Positions 7,737 to 15,021 are shown, counted from the first letter of the stretch. The stretch is 15,931 nt of DNA from CAZAYB01 sp964489215 (GCA_964489215.1 CAZAYB010000041.1:1-15931); one strand, 5' to 3'. The notes: a model not told the origin generated them from the sequence alone. Made by a program: numbers and translations.

Positions 7737-9295
7737 ATATATTCCCGGGAAAATACAAATCAAAAAAATCTGACGCTCCCAAAGTCGGCCTGGGTATATA
7801 CATCGACCGTAATAAAATAAGCCTCGTACAGCTCAAAAGCACAGGCCCTCAGCTGAAAATACTCAAAGCTGCATCCGCTGCAATGCCTAACGACATCATC
7901 GTTGACGGGCACATAAACGATATACCCGCTCTCGGAAAGGCCATCGCAAGACTGCTCGACAAAAGCAAAATAACCCTGAGAAAAGCAGTTGTCGCAATGT
8001 CAAGCCCGAACACGCTGAACATGATAGTAGACCTGCCCCCGGAGGTCCCTGACAATATTTCAAACTATGTAAAAAACGAAATAAAACACAGCCCTCTGCT
8101 CAGAACAAAGGAAATTGAGTTCGACTACTGCAGAGCCGATGACGTTGGCCCCGATGCACAGGAAAGAATATTCATCGCCGCCACAGACCGTGAAAATATA
8201 AACTCGCTCTTAAAGGCTGCCCAGATCGCAAGGCTCGAAATAACCGCAATAGACCTCTCGATACCCGCCTTCGCAAGAGCGATTTACAGCAGGCACATCG
8301 CAAACGAGTATAATGAAAAGGTGCTGACCATACTCCTGCGTGATGACAACATGAACACCGCCGTCTTCGAAAGAGTCGCCATTGACTTCATAAGAAAAGT
8401 GGACCTCGAAAATGACATGACCGAAAAAGGCATCATAAATAAATGTATAGAAGAGATCAGTGCTGTAACAAAATTCTATGAATTCGAGATAGAACCGCAA
8501 AACCCGGTAAAGTGGAAAATTATAATATCGTGTGAAAACAGCAATACCAGCCCGGATCAGTTAAGAAACGCCGTCAGGGAAAACTTTGAAACAAACCTTG
8601 CAATCTGTACCCAGGAAACCATCTACCATGACACGCACATAGAAAGAAATAAGGAAATAAACAGTGCCAACGCAGTCGCCGCAGGACTGGCAATGAAATA
8701 TTGCCAAATTCACGGACACAACGTAAGAATAGACCTTCTGCCCATACAGGCTAAACAAAACCGAGAAACCAAAAAATGTTTCAGATTAACTGCCGCAGCT
8801 CTGACAATCGTTTTTTTAACTACACTGCTGGTAACCGGATCGATTCAATATCAGCTTCGTAAAAAGGAAAAAATAACCGCCGTATCAAAATCAAAATCTA
8901 AGGAACTGTCCGTTGAACAGCTTGTAAACACAAGAAAGGAACTCTCCGGAGAAATCGACCTGATAAGCAGAAAGCTCCAAAAAACTCAATCAGAAAATAT
9001 GTATGCCGATTGTGCAATCTGGGCAGTCGTATTCGACGACCTTCGAAAAAGCATACCATCAGCAGTATACATCACAGAAATGAACTGCTCTGACAATACA
9101 AGCCTTTACATTGAAGGCATCGGCGATAACTACAAAAACATCAGCCTTTTTGCTGAACTCTTATCAGAATCCGATTTCATTAACTCCGCTGTCGTTACAA
9201 GAACAAACAAAAAAACTGAAGCAAAAACAAACCTTGCATTCGTAATAAACTGCTCCATGGCTGACAAAAGGATAAACTCCAAAAATGTTAAATGA
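7733..9295 (+). CDS. PilM-PilN fused inner-membrane assembly protein (GspL-like)
   Basis: A 520-residue protein joining two proteins that are usually separate in type IV pili. Residues 17-325 form a PilM-like actin-fold domain. The PilN signature IDLLP (333-337), normally the cytoplasmic tail that docks on PilM, follows directly, then a membrane segment (about 351-372), a coiled coil (about 376-420) and a PilN-like periplasmic domain (about 430-510: IPSAVYITEM, LYIEGIG, FVINCSM). Domain order is the same as in GspL. The actin-type phosphate loops are degenerate: GLGIYIDRNKISLVQL stands where PilM has DIGSSSIK-type residues, and LLRDDNMNTAVF replaces the second Asp-Ile-Gly loop, so ATP binding is doubtful, again as in GspL. 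Starts within the previous stop (ATGA) and overlaps the next gene by 11 bases. Confidence 0.88.
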   Translation: MNIFPGKYKSKKSDAPKVGLGIYIDRNKISLVQLKSTGPQLKILKAASAAMPNDIIVDGHINDIPALGKAIARLLDKSKITLRKAVVAMSSPNTLNMIVDLPPEVPDNISNYVKNEIKHSPLLRTKEIEFDYCRADDVGPDAQERIFIAATDRENINSLLKAAQIARLEITAIDLSIPAFARAIYSRHIANEYNEKVLTILLRDDNMNTAVFERVAIDFIRKVDLENDMTEKGIINKCIEEISAVTKFYEFEIEPQNPVKWKIIISCENSNTSPDQLRNAVRENFETNLAICTQETIYHDTHIERNKEINSANAVAAGLAMKYCQIHGHNVRIDLLPIQAKQNRETKKCFRLTAAALTIVFLTTLLVTGSIQYQLRKKEKITAVSKSKSKELSVEQLVNTRKELSGEIDLISRKLQKTQSENMYADCAIWAVVFDDLRKSIPSAVYITEMNCSDNTSLYIEGIGDNYKNISLFAELLSESDFINSAVVTRTNKKTEAKTNLAFVINCSMADKRINSKNVK

Positions 9296-9860
9296 CCTTA
9301 AAGACAACTTGAGAATTTACGCAAAAAAGTTTGTGACAATTGCCGTAATAATTACTGCAGTATCATTAAGCTTCAAGTGGATGCTCTCCCCGCACCTGCA
9401 AAGCTTAAAGGCTGCTTCAAGATATAATCAGATTGTCTCCATGAAAGAAAGTCGGATCGACCTCCTGCAAAAGGAAATCGAAAACAATCAGCAGAAACTG
9501 ACAAAACTGAAACACCAATACAAACAGCTGCAAAAAAAATTCTTCTACCCCGGGGACACTGTACAATTCTTCACCAGCCTGCCAAAAATAGCCGAAAAAA
9601 ACAACTGCACCCTCCTCTCACAGGTCGCACTGGAAAATTCTCCGAAAACTATAAACAGCAAACTTATAAAACCCCGTAAAACTGCTCTGGTTATACAGGC
9701 CGCCTATGATGACTTCATAAATTTCCTCACTCAGCTTGGCTCCATGTCACACAAAGTCACCATTGGAGAAATTGAAGTCGCCGCACAGTCTGATAGCGAC
9801 CAGCAGCTGGTATACGGACTTACTATAGTCATATATGTCTTGCAGGATAAAGGATACTAA
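9285..9860 (+). CDS. PilO/GspM-like inner-membrane protein
   Basis: A 191-residue bitopic protein: short cytoplasmic tail, one membrane segment (about 15-33), a coiled coil (about 52-86, rich in Lys/Gln/Glu) and a periplasmic ferredoxin-like domain (about 90-190; strands TALVIQAAYDDFINFLTQL and LVYGLTIVIYV). This matches the PilO/GspM family, which pairs with PilN/GspL through the coiled coils and periplasmic domains to form the alignment complex between the platform and the secretin. Size and place straight after the PilM-PilN fusion agree. It overlaps that gene by 11 bases, so the two are probably translationally coupled. Sequence identity in this family is low, so the call depends on architecture and context. 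Confidence 0.8.
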   Translation: MLNDLKDNLRIYAKKFVTIAVIITAVSLSFKWMLSPHLQSLKAASRYNQIVSMKESRIDLLQKEIENNQQKLTKLKHQYKQLQKKFFYPGDTVQFFTSLPKIAEKNNCTLLSQVALENSPKTINSKLIKPRKTALVIQAAYDDFINFLTQLGSMSHKVTIGEIEVAAQSDSDQQLVYGLTIVIYVLQDKGY

Positions 9861-9861
9861 A

Positions 9862-11196
9862 ATGAGTAAAAGACAAATATTAAGATTAATAATATGCTGT
9901 ACAATCATATTCATCATAAGCTACGCCGGCTCGGTAAAAAGCGACAGCTCCGAAAAAGGCACACTTGATGAGGTCATAGGAAAGGCAAATCCTTTCAAAA
10001 GGGTAACTCCTGAGCCTAAACCCGAAAAAAGTTTCATCAGTAAATTCGTATCTCTGGAAGAAAAACAGAACGAGCAATTACATTATTCAGCTGAGAATTT
10101 ATCGGCTCCGCTATATATACAAACCGTAATGCTCAAGTTCCTGGAAGCTGAAAACCTGCAAAGAGCGGTAAGAAAGCTAAACAGTGAAGTAGGTGAGGTA
10201 GCTGTGGACACACAGTCAAATTCGCTGATTATCGCTGACACCAGACAAAGAGTAGACTGGATTGTAAAGCAGATCAAAAAAGCCGACCAGACCCCAAAAC
10301 AAATACTCATCGAAGTTGTCATTCTCGATGTAAAACTAAACGATGATACCGAAGTCGGCGTTGACTGGAACTTCCTGTTCGGGCCGAACCAGTCAATAAA
10401 AAATACCAACAATATTCCTTTTGGAGGAGTAGATGCCGATGGAAATTCATCCTTCTACAACACTGGCTCACAATGGAACAAAGTATATAACCAGACCCTT
10501 ATACCCGCAACCCTGGCATCTGGCGGAGTCTGGGGTTTCCTCCAAAACGGCATACTCGTAACAGTCAAGGCTCTCCAGCAGACAAGAAACGTGGAAATAC
10601 TCGCAAGCCCCAGAGTACTGGTCGTCTCCGGACAGGAAGCTATAATTAAAACCGTAGAAGAAATACCATACCAGGAAGTTACAAAATCAACAGGAGGAGG
10701 AGGCGGAGCAAACGCAATAACCTCCACAGAATTCAAGGAAGTCGGAGTAACTTTGCTCGTAAAAGCAACACTGACAGACGAACAGAATATAATGATGAGC
10801 ATAAGACCCGAGCAAAGCGTTCAGACTGGCTCATCAAACGATGGTGTCCCGGTTATAGACAGCAGAGAAGTCGAAACTACACTGCTCATGGAAGATGGAC
10901 AGATAGTAGTTATAGGAGGGCTAAGAAGAAAGGAAACCACACTTAGCCAGGACAAGGTCCCGCTCATCGGCGACTTACCCCTGATCGGCGCTTTGTTCAG
11001 TCATGATAAAAAAATTATCAGCAATTCTGAGTTGCTTGTAATGATAAGTCCTCACATACATGAGTATAAAGGTCTTACAAAATATCAGACAAGAAAGTTC
11101 AATGAGATAAAAAAGGCAAAACCGCTCCAACTGCCTCAAAAAAATCGGCCGGAATACGAAATACTCGAAGAAAATCTGCCGTCATATCTCGATTAA
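9862..11196 (+). CDS. Short outer-membrane secretin (GspD/PilQ family)
   Basis: The frame is open from 9835, but the ATG at 9862 follows AAAGGA by 7 bases and begins directly with a signal peptide (basic MSKRQ, then a hydrophobic run to about residue 24), so I start there (444 residues). Residues about 87-145 are a single secretin N1-like domain (LQRAVRKLN, SLIIADT). Residues about 146-400 form the secretin barrel, with the Gly-rich loop (277-283) between EIPYQEVT and TEFKEVGVTLLV, and the family signature VPLIGDLPLIGALF (366-379) followed by ELLVMISPHI. It should make the outer-membrane channel through which the pilus or substrate leaves. It is much shorter than typical GspD or PilQ (about 650-750) because N0 and extra N-domains and AMIN domains are missing. 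No pilotin was seen. The 45-residue tail after the barrel is Lys/Pro-rich and could be a pilotin-binding or periplasmic tail. Confidence 0.92.
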   Translation: MSKRQILRLIICCTIIFIISYAGSVKSDSSEKGTLDEVIGKANPFKRVTPEPKPEKSFISKFVSLEEKQNEQLHYSAENLSAPLYIQTVMLKFLEAENLQRAVRKLNSEVGEVAVDTQSNSLIIADTRQRVDWIVKQIKKADQTPKQILIEVVILDVKLNDDTEVGVDWNFLFGPNQSIKNTNNIPFGGVDADGNSSFYNTGSQWNKVYNQTLIPATLASGGVWGFLQNGILVTVKALQQTRNVEILASPRVLVVSGQEAIIKTVEEIPYQEVTKSTGGGGGANAITSTEFKEVGVTLLVKATLTDEQNIMMSIRPEQSVQTGSSNDGVPVIDSREVETTLLMEDGQIVVIGGLRRKETTLSQDKVPLIGDLPLIGALFSHDKKIISNSELLVMISPHIHEYKGLTKYQTRKFNEIKKAKPLQLPQKNRPEYEILEENLPSYLD

Positions 11197-11276
11197 AATT
11201 GCTGATTTCAAAAAGATTCGCTTAACATTGATGATCTTCTGGAACCTTAGGGAATGACTGCCTTAAATGATATCTC

Positions 11277-11412
11277 CCTGATTTGCCCCTGAAACAATGC
11301 TCCGCCCTTTATTGTCCCCTTACCTGGCCCACCTGATTTGCCCCTGAAACAATGCTCCGCCCTTTATTGTCCCCTTATCTGGCCCACCTGATTTACCCCC
11401 TTGACTGGCCCC
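11277..11412. repeat. 55-base C-rich tandem repeat
   Basis: Unit 1 (11277-11331) and unit 2 (11332-11386) are identical except for one C/T change (CCTTACCTGG against CCTTATCTGG). A third copy (11387-11412) keeps only the two ends of the unit. The unit is 22 C, 8 G, 9 A, 16 T by hand count, so the plus strand is C-rich and G-poor. A degenerate half unit (CTTTATTTTGCCCCCTTATC) reappears at 11461-11480. The units carry in-frame stops in the frames I checked, so this is not obviously coding. Confidence 0.9.
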
Positions 11413-11413
11413 G

Positions 11414-11458
11414 ATGCCCTGAATAAATGCCCTGAATAGATGCCCTGAATAAATGCCC
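11414..11458. repeat. 13-base tandem repeat, 3.5 copies
   Basis: ATGCCCTGAATAA occurs at 11414-11426, 11427-11439 (last base G) and 11440-11452, followed by ATGCCC. It lies inside the C-rich array, between the truncated third 55-base unit and the degenerate half unit. Confidence 0.9.
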
Positions 11459-11501
11459 ACCTTTATTTTGCCCCCTTATCTGCCCCGGGGCGCATATTAA
11501 A

Positions 11502-11530
11502 GCCAGATTCCAAAAAAATCAGAACCTGGC
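11502..11530 (+). promoter_or_regulatory. Hairpin directly before a strong ribosome site
   Basis: GCCAG (11502-11506) pairs with CTGGC (11526-11530), and after one mismatch TTC pairs with GAA; the loop is A-rich. There is no T-run after it, so it does not look like an intrinsic terminator. Three bases on lies GGAGGAGGG. A leader-type or translation-control hairpin is possible. Confidence 0.4.
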
Positions 11531-11544
11531 TTCGGAGGAGGGTG

Positions 11545-11583
11545 ATGAAAAGCTGTATGTATTGTAATAATTATTTCTTTTAG
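11545..11583 (+). CDS. Putative 12-codon peptide with strong ribosome site
   Basis: An ATG at 11545 follows GGAGGAGGG (11534-11542), the best Shine-Dalgarno in the window, at normal spacing. It encodes MKSCMYCNNYFF and stops at TAG 11581-11583. The CxxC pair could be the start of a zinc ribbon protein truncated by mutation, or a leader peptide, or chance. The downstream gene panB begins 240 bases further on. No homologue is recalled. Confidence 0.25.
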   Translation: MKSCMYCNNYFF

Positions 11584-11823
11584 TCATACTGAGGAACTTA
11601 TCTGAACTGACTCTAAAAGTATATCGATTTAAATAAGGGAAATCTTTAATAAAAATATGACACAAATTTCGCAAAAGTCAAATAAAAATTGTGATAATTT
11701 TAAAATTTTTCTGTTTTTGTTCCTTTTCAAGTACAATTTTACTGTCACCAGCGTATTTTTATGTTGATTAGTTATTGATTTCAAGTTATCTTTGTTATTT
11801 GTTATTGTTTATTGAAAGTGCTT
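11584..11823 (+). other. AT-rich leader region of panB
   Basis: About 240 AT-rich bases without an ORF. TACAAT near 11732 could be a -10 element, but no good -35 lies 16-18 bases before it. TTGTTATTTGTTATTGTTTATTG just before panB is a low-complexity T-rich run. No riboswitch fold or intrinsic terminator was recognised. Confidence 0.4.
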
Positions 11824-12681
11824 ATGAACAAGAGACTTACAATTAATGACCTGCTCGCTGCCAAAAACGGCCAGCGTAAAATAACCGCCGTAAGCTGTTA
11901 TGATTATACCACCTCGGCCCTGGTAGCTGATGCCGATGTGGATATGATTCTTGTAGGAGATTCTGCCGCTCAGGTATTATTAGGTTTTGCTAACACCCTG
12001 CCTGTTAAAATGGACTTCATGGTGGAAATTACAGCCGCAGTAAGAAGGGGTGCACCAAATGTTTTCCTTGTAGCCGATATGCCCTTCCTCTCATATCAGA
12101 CCTCCCGAGCTGATGCGGTCCGAAATGCCGGCAGGTTCCTTACAGATGCATCGGCCCAAATGGTGAAAATAGAGGCTAATGAGTCGCAAGTTGATATTGT
12201 AAAGGCAGTTAGCGATGCGGGGATACCCGTAATGGCACACATCGGGATAAGGCCCCAATCGGTTTCAATGGCTGGCAAGTTAAAGGCTCAGGGTACTACT
12301 GCTGAAATGGCACTGCAGTTGTGTCAGCTTGCTGATAAAATGGTCAGAGCAGGTGCAATGAGCCTGCTTTTGGAAGGGGTCGCAAGAGAAGCTGCGAAAA
12401 TTGTAACAAAAAAAACACAGCTGCCTGTTATAAGTTGCGGAAGCGGGCCGGATTGTGATGGTCAGATACTTATCATTTCCGATATTCTCGGGCTCAATCA
12501 GGGAAAAGGCCCAAAATTTTCTAAAAAATTCGGTCAGATTGGCCCAGATATTGTCGAAACTGTTAAAAGTTACTCAAAAAACGTCAGATCAGGTCAGTTT
12601 CCCGATGACAGCAGATGCTATCATATGAAACCCGGAGAAGTGGAACAATTAAACAAAATGTTGGAAAAAAGAGGTGAATAG
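11824..12681 (+). CDS. panB: 3-methyl-2-oxobutanoate hydroxymethyltransferase
   Basis: Transfers a hydroxymethyl group from methylenetetrahydrofolate to 2-oxoisovalerate to make ketopantoate, the first committed step to pantothenate and CoA. 285 residues from the ATG at 11824; the frame extends to a TTG at 11812 and GTG at 11818, which I reject because the ATG start fits the family N-terminus. Magnesium ligands and catalytic residues align by eye with the E. coli enzyme: Asp46 in VGDS, Asp85 in VADMPF, Glu117 in VKIEA, and Glu184 in LLLEG. The family block AAVRRGAPN is present. Two usual motifs are modified: HIGIRPQS where HIGLTPQS is common, and PVISCGSGPDCDGQ where PVIGIGAG is common, so this is a divergent member. 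A cytoplasmic decamer is expected. The next gene follows after 49 bases on the same strand. Confidence 0.9.
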   Translation: MNKRLTINDLLAAKNGQRKITAVSCYDYTTSALVADADVDMILVGDSAAQVLLGFANTLPVKMDFMVEITAAVRRGAPNVFLVADMPFLSYQTSRADAVRNAGRFLTDASAQMVKIEANESQVDIVKAVSDAGIPVMAHIGIRPQSVSMAGKLKAQGTTAEMALQLCQLADKMVRAGAMSLLLEGVAREAAKIVTKKTQLPVISCGSGPDCDGQILIISDILGLNQGKGPKFSKKFGQIGPDIVETVKSYSKNVRSGQFPDDSRCYHMKPGEVEQLNKMLEKRGE

Positions 12682-12730
12682 GCCTTTCGCTTCAGTGCTT
12701 TACTGTATTTTTCAGCTTTGAATTACTTGT

Positions 12731-14022
12731 ATGGGAACACAAGCTTTAAATAATGATATAAAGTCTCAGGTAAAACCTGCTGTTATAGTCGATCTGCAGG
12801 GGATAAACCTCTACAGCGATGCTTTNNNNNNNNNNNNNNNNNNNNNNNNNNNNNNNNNNNNNNNNNNNNNNNNNNNNNNNNNNNNNNNNNNNNNNNNNNN
12901 NNNNNNNNNNNNNNNNNNNNNNNNNTAAAACCTGCTGTTATAGTCGATCTGCAGGGGATAAACCTCTACAGCGATGCTTTAAGGAGAATTTTTACGACTT
13001 TTTCAGGTTTTTCTCACCAGTCCTGTATAATTATCCCTCCGCCAGGCCATGTCGGGCCAATAATTTCACCTTCGGTAACAATTATACGCTATCCTCAGCT
13101 TGCTTTTCCGCTGCTTTGGCACCGAAACAGGGAAGTTCTGGTTTCTCAGCTCGAAAAATTCGCACCTACCGTTCTGCACTGTTTCTCACCAAAAAAACTT
13201 TCACTGACCCAGTTTCTTTCCAGAAAACTAAATGTTCCCTATGTTTTTACAATTGACTCAGCTGCAAGGAAGGTACTTAAAAAAGCTCTGAACGACCCCA
13301 ATTGTGCCTCTGTTATACTAAGCTCAGATAACAGAAAGGGTCTGCTCAAAAAACAGTTTGACAGCTGCGAACAAAAAATATCCTATATCCCGATGGGTGT
13401 ATTCGTAGAGGACAAATGCGCTGCTTTCAATGACCCTCAAAGAATAACAAGTATGCTGGTCGCCCGGAGATTGAATGACCATCATCAGTTTGAGGCCCTG
13501 CTAAATGCCGTTCGGCATCTTGCAGTCGATGGCCATGAATTTATCATGGCAATAATGGGCAAAGGAAGAGCAGAGAGAAAACTTTACAGAATGATAAAGG
13601 ACCTCGGACTCGGTCAGCTGGTAACGGTAGTACCGGAAATGAACCCGTTAAGGGACATAATGTCGGGTGCCGATATTTTCATTCAGCCAAAACCGGTTTT
13701 AAAGGACAGATCAAATCTTCTCGAGGCAATGAGTGTGGGCATGGCCATAGCATGTTCGGAAAAAGACGACCCGGAACTGCTCAAGGATTCCATGACCGCG
13801 GTCACCTTCGACCCTGAAGATGAACTGAGTATTTATAACGCACTTCAAAGACTGCTTACCGATAAGGATTTCGCCCGCTCAATAGCTGCCAGCGCCCAGC
13901 AGCACCTGCGCGACAGAAACAAGGTAAGCGAAATGATTGACGGACTAATAAAAGTTTATAGTGCCGCTGTACAAAATCATGACAGAAATATGACTCAGGA
14001 CCCTGCCTTAACCACTGTGTAA
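12731..14022 (+). CDS. GT4-type glycosyltransferase, split by an artificial gap
   Basis: As written the gene is cut by 100 N, but the 55 bases before the gap are repeated after it. Joining 12731-12770 to 12926-14022 gives one open frame of 1137 bases, 378 residues, with no stop. The product has a GT-B layout: N-terminal acceptor half (about 15-165) and a C-terminal donor half with ITSMLVARRLND (188-198), MGKG (224-227), the helix GLGQLVTVVP and GADIFIQPKPVLKDRSNLLEAMSVGMAI, where Glu280 corresponds to the conserved nucleotide-sugar Glu of GT4 enzymes. No signal peptide or membrane helix was seen, so a cytoplasmic enzyme acting on a sugar, lipid or glycoprotein acceptor is likely; the substrate is unknown. 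An in-frame TGA at 12719 makes 12731 the first ATG. It ends 11 bases from the convergent dapA. Confidence 0.85.
12771..12825 (+). repeat. 55-base contig-end overlap, left copy
   Basis: Identical to 12926-12980 and ending exactly at the first N. It encodes the same residues of the glycosyltransferase as the right copy and is best read as one locus present twice because two contig ends were placed side by side without merging. Confidence 0.95.
12826..12925. other. Assembly gap, 100 N, probably of no real length
   Basis: Exactly 100 N between two identical 55-base ends. The overlap length equals a common de Bruijn k-mer size (55). Merging the ends restores an intact reading frame, so the gap probably contains no missing sequence. 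Confidence 0.95.
12926..12980 (+). repeat. 55-base contig-end overlap, right copy
   Basis: Begins exactly at the base after the last N and repeats 12771-12825 without a mismatch. Downstream the glycosyltransferase frame continues from AAA at 12928 to the stop at 14020-14022. Confidence 0.95.
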
Positions 14023-14033
14023 TACTATCTGCC

Positions 14034-14909
14034 TTAAAGCAGTCCGTACTCGACGAGTATCTTTTCGAGCTTTTGTTTCTGGTCATCTTCAAGCGGCGTC
14101 ATTGGCAGTCTCATTTCATCCGATGCCATATTCATTATGCTCATGGCAGCTTTTATGGGGATCGGATTAGTTGCCATTGTAAGAAGGTTTTTGCTGAGTG
14201 AGAAAAGTTTTCTGTGCCATTTTCTTGCAGAAATAAAATCACCCTCCAGTATCAAATCGGTCATGGCTTTTACATCCGACGGTACTATGTTGGCTACGAC
14301 ACTGATTACACCTTTTGCGCCGATTGACGCCAAAGGCAGTGTAAGAGAATCGTCGCCTGAGAGAATTGTTATATCGCTTTTTTGAGCTATTTCGCTCGCC
14401 TGGTCCATTGAGCCTGTTGCTTCTTTTATTGCGACAATGTTCTCATGGTCATTCGCCAGCTGAGCAATAGTTTCGGGGGTAAGTCCTTTGCCTCCGCATC
14501 TGCCTGGTATATTGTAAAGGACCAGCGGAATGTTGACATCTTCTGCGATAGCTGCAAAGTGTTGGTAGAAGCCTTCCTGCGTGGGTTTATTATAGTACGG
14601 GCAGACCTGCAAAGAGCCGTCAGCTCCAACTTTTCTTGCGAATTCAGTCAGCTCGATTGCCTCTGCGGTAGAATTTGAGCCTGTACCTGCTATTACCGGT
14701 ATTTTTTTGTTAACCGCCTTTACAACGGTTTCAATGACTTTTTTGTGTTCGTCATGGCTAAGGGTTGGCGATTCGCCGGTGGTGCCGCAGGGTACCAGGG
14801 CATCGGTACCGCTTTTCAGGTGGAACTCGACCAGTTCAGTAAGCGTGTTGTAATCTACATCTCCATCGTTAAAAGGCGTTATTAAAGCTGCCATTGAGCC
14901 TGTGAACAT
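14034..14909 (-). CDS. dapA: 4-hydroxy-tetrahydrodipicolinate synthase
   Basis: Condenses pyruvate with aspartate semialdehyde, the branch point to diaminopimelate and lysine. 291 residues, normal length. Landmarks align with the E. coli enzyme: Thr43-Thr44 in CGTTGESPTL, Tyr106 in YYNKPTQEG, Tyr132 and Arg137 in LYNIPGR, and the Schiff-base lysine Lys162 in VAIKEATG, on a TIM-barrel scaffold. GDDSLTLP (185-192) and the C-terminal NPIPIKAAM segment are also typical of true DapA rather than other aldolases of this superfamily. GGGAG about 8 bases before the ATG supports the start. It lies 112 bases downstream of pdxJ on the same strand and ends 11 bases from the convergent glycosyltransferase, leaving no room for separate terminators between them. 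Confidence 0.95.
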   Translation of the reverse strand: MFTGSMAALITPFNDGDVDYNTLTELVEFHLKSGTDALVPCGTTGESPTLSHDEHKKVIETVVKAVNKKIPVIAGTGSNSTAEAIELTEFARKVGADGSLQVCPYYNKPTQEGFYQHFAAIAEDVNIPLVLYNIPGRCGGKGLTPETIAQLANDHENIVAIKEATGSMDQASEIAQKSDITILSGDDSLTLPLASIGAKGVISVVANIVPSDVKAMTDLILEGDFISARKWHRKLFSLSKNLLTMATNPIPIKAAMSIMNMASDEMRLPMTPLEDDQKQKLEKILVEYGLL

Positions 14910-15021
14910 TTTATACTCCCTTGTTATTTGTATATGAATGCGGTTATTCTTTAATTTTAGCAGTCAACATTTCCCGGTTCAAGGATAACATGGACTTTGC
15001 CGGTTCTCAAAGCAAAAGTTA
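14910..15021 (-). other. pdxJ-dapA spacer
   Basis: 112 bases. A TTGACT and a TATACA are present on the minus strand but are not at promoter spacing from each other. No terminator hairpin was seen, so readthrough from pdxJ into dapA is plausible. Confidence 0.35.

Larger units (their letters stand above)
11277..11491 (+). terminator. Possible Rho-dependent termination region after the secretin gene
   Basis: The secretion operon ends at 11196 with no intrinsic hairpin-plus-T-run terminator visible. Starting 80 bases on, about 215 bases are C-rich and G-poor on the transcribed strand with C-runs every 10-15 bases, the composition expected of a Rho utilisation region. It ends with the perfect palindrome GCCCCGGGGC (11482-11491). 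This is inference from composition only; it could equally be a mobile or REP-like remnant. Confidence 0.3.

Noticed and set aside
9835..9861. Secretin start at 9835
   Set aside because: It would put nine polar residues before the signal peptide and overlap the PilO-like gene; the 9862 ATG has AAAGGA at good spacing.
11277..11458. CRISPR array
   Set aside because: The repeated unit has no variable spacers: the 55-base units follow each other directly and the rest is a simple 13-base repeat; no cas genes are nearby.
11502..11530. Intrinsic terminator of the secretion operon
   Set aside because: The hairpin is 300 bases past the last stop and is followed by a purine-rich ribosome site, not a T-run.
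11812..11823. TTG or GTG start for panB
   Set aside because: The ATG at 11824 matches the family N-terminus and no ribosome site favours the earlier codons.
12771..12980. A biological direct repeat of 55 bases inside the glycosyltransferase gene
   Set aside because: Both copies abut the N run exactly and merging them restores the frame, which is expected of unmerged contig ends.
12819..13256. A separate ORF beginning in the gap and read in another frame
   Set aside because: It is out of frame with the glycosyltransferase, starts in N, and disappears when the duplicate ends are merged.
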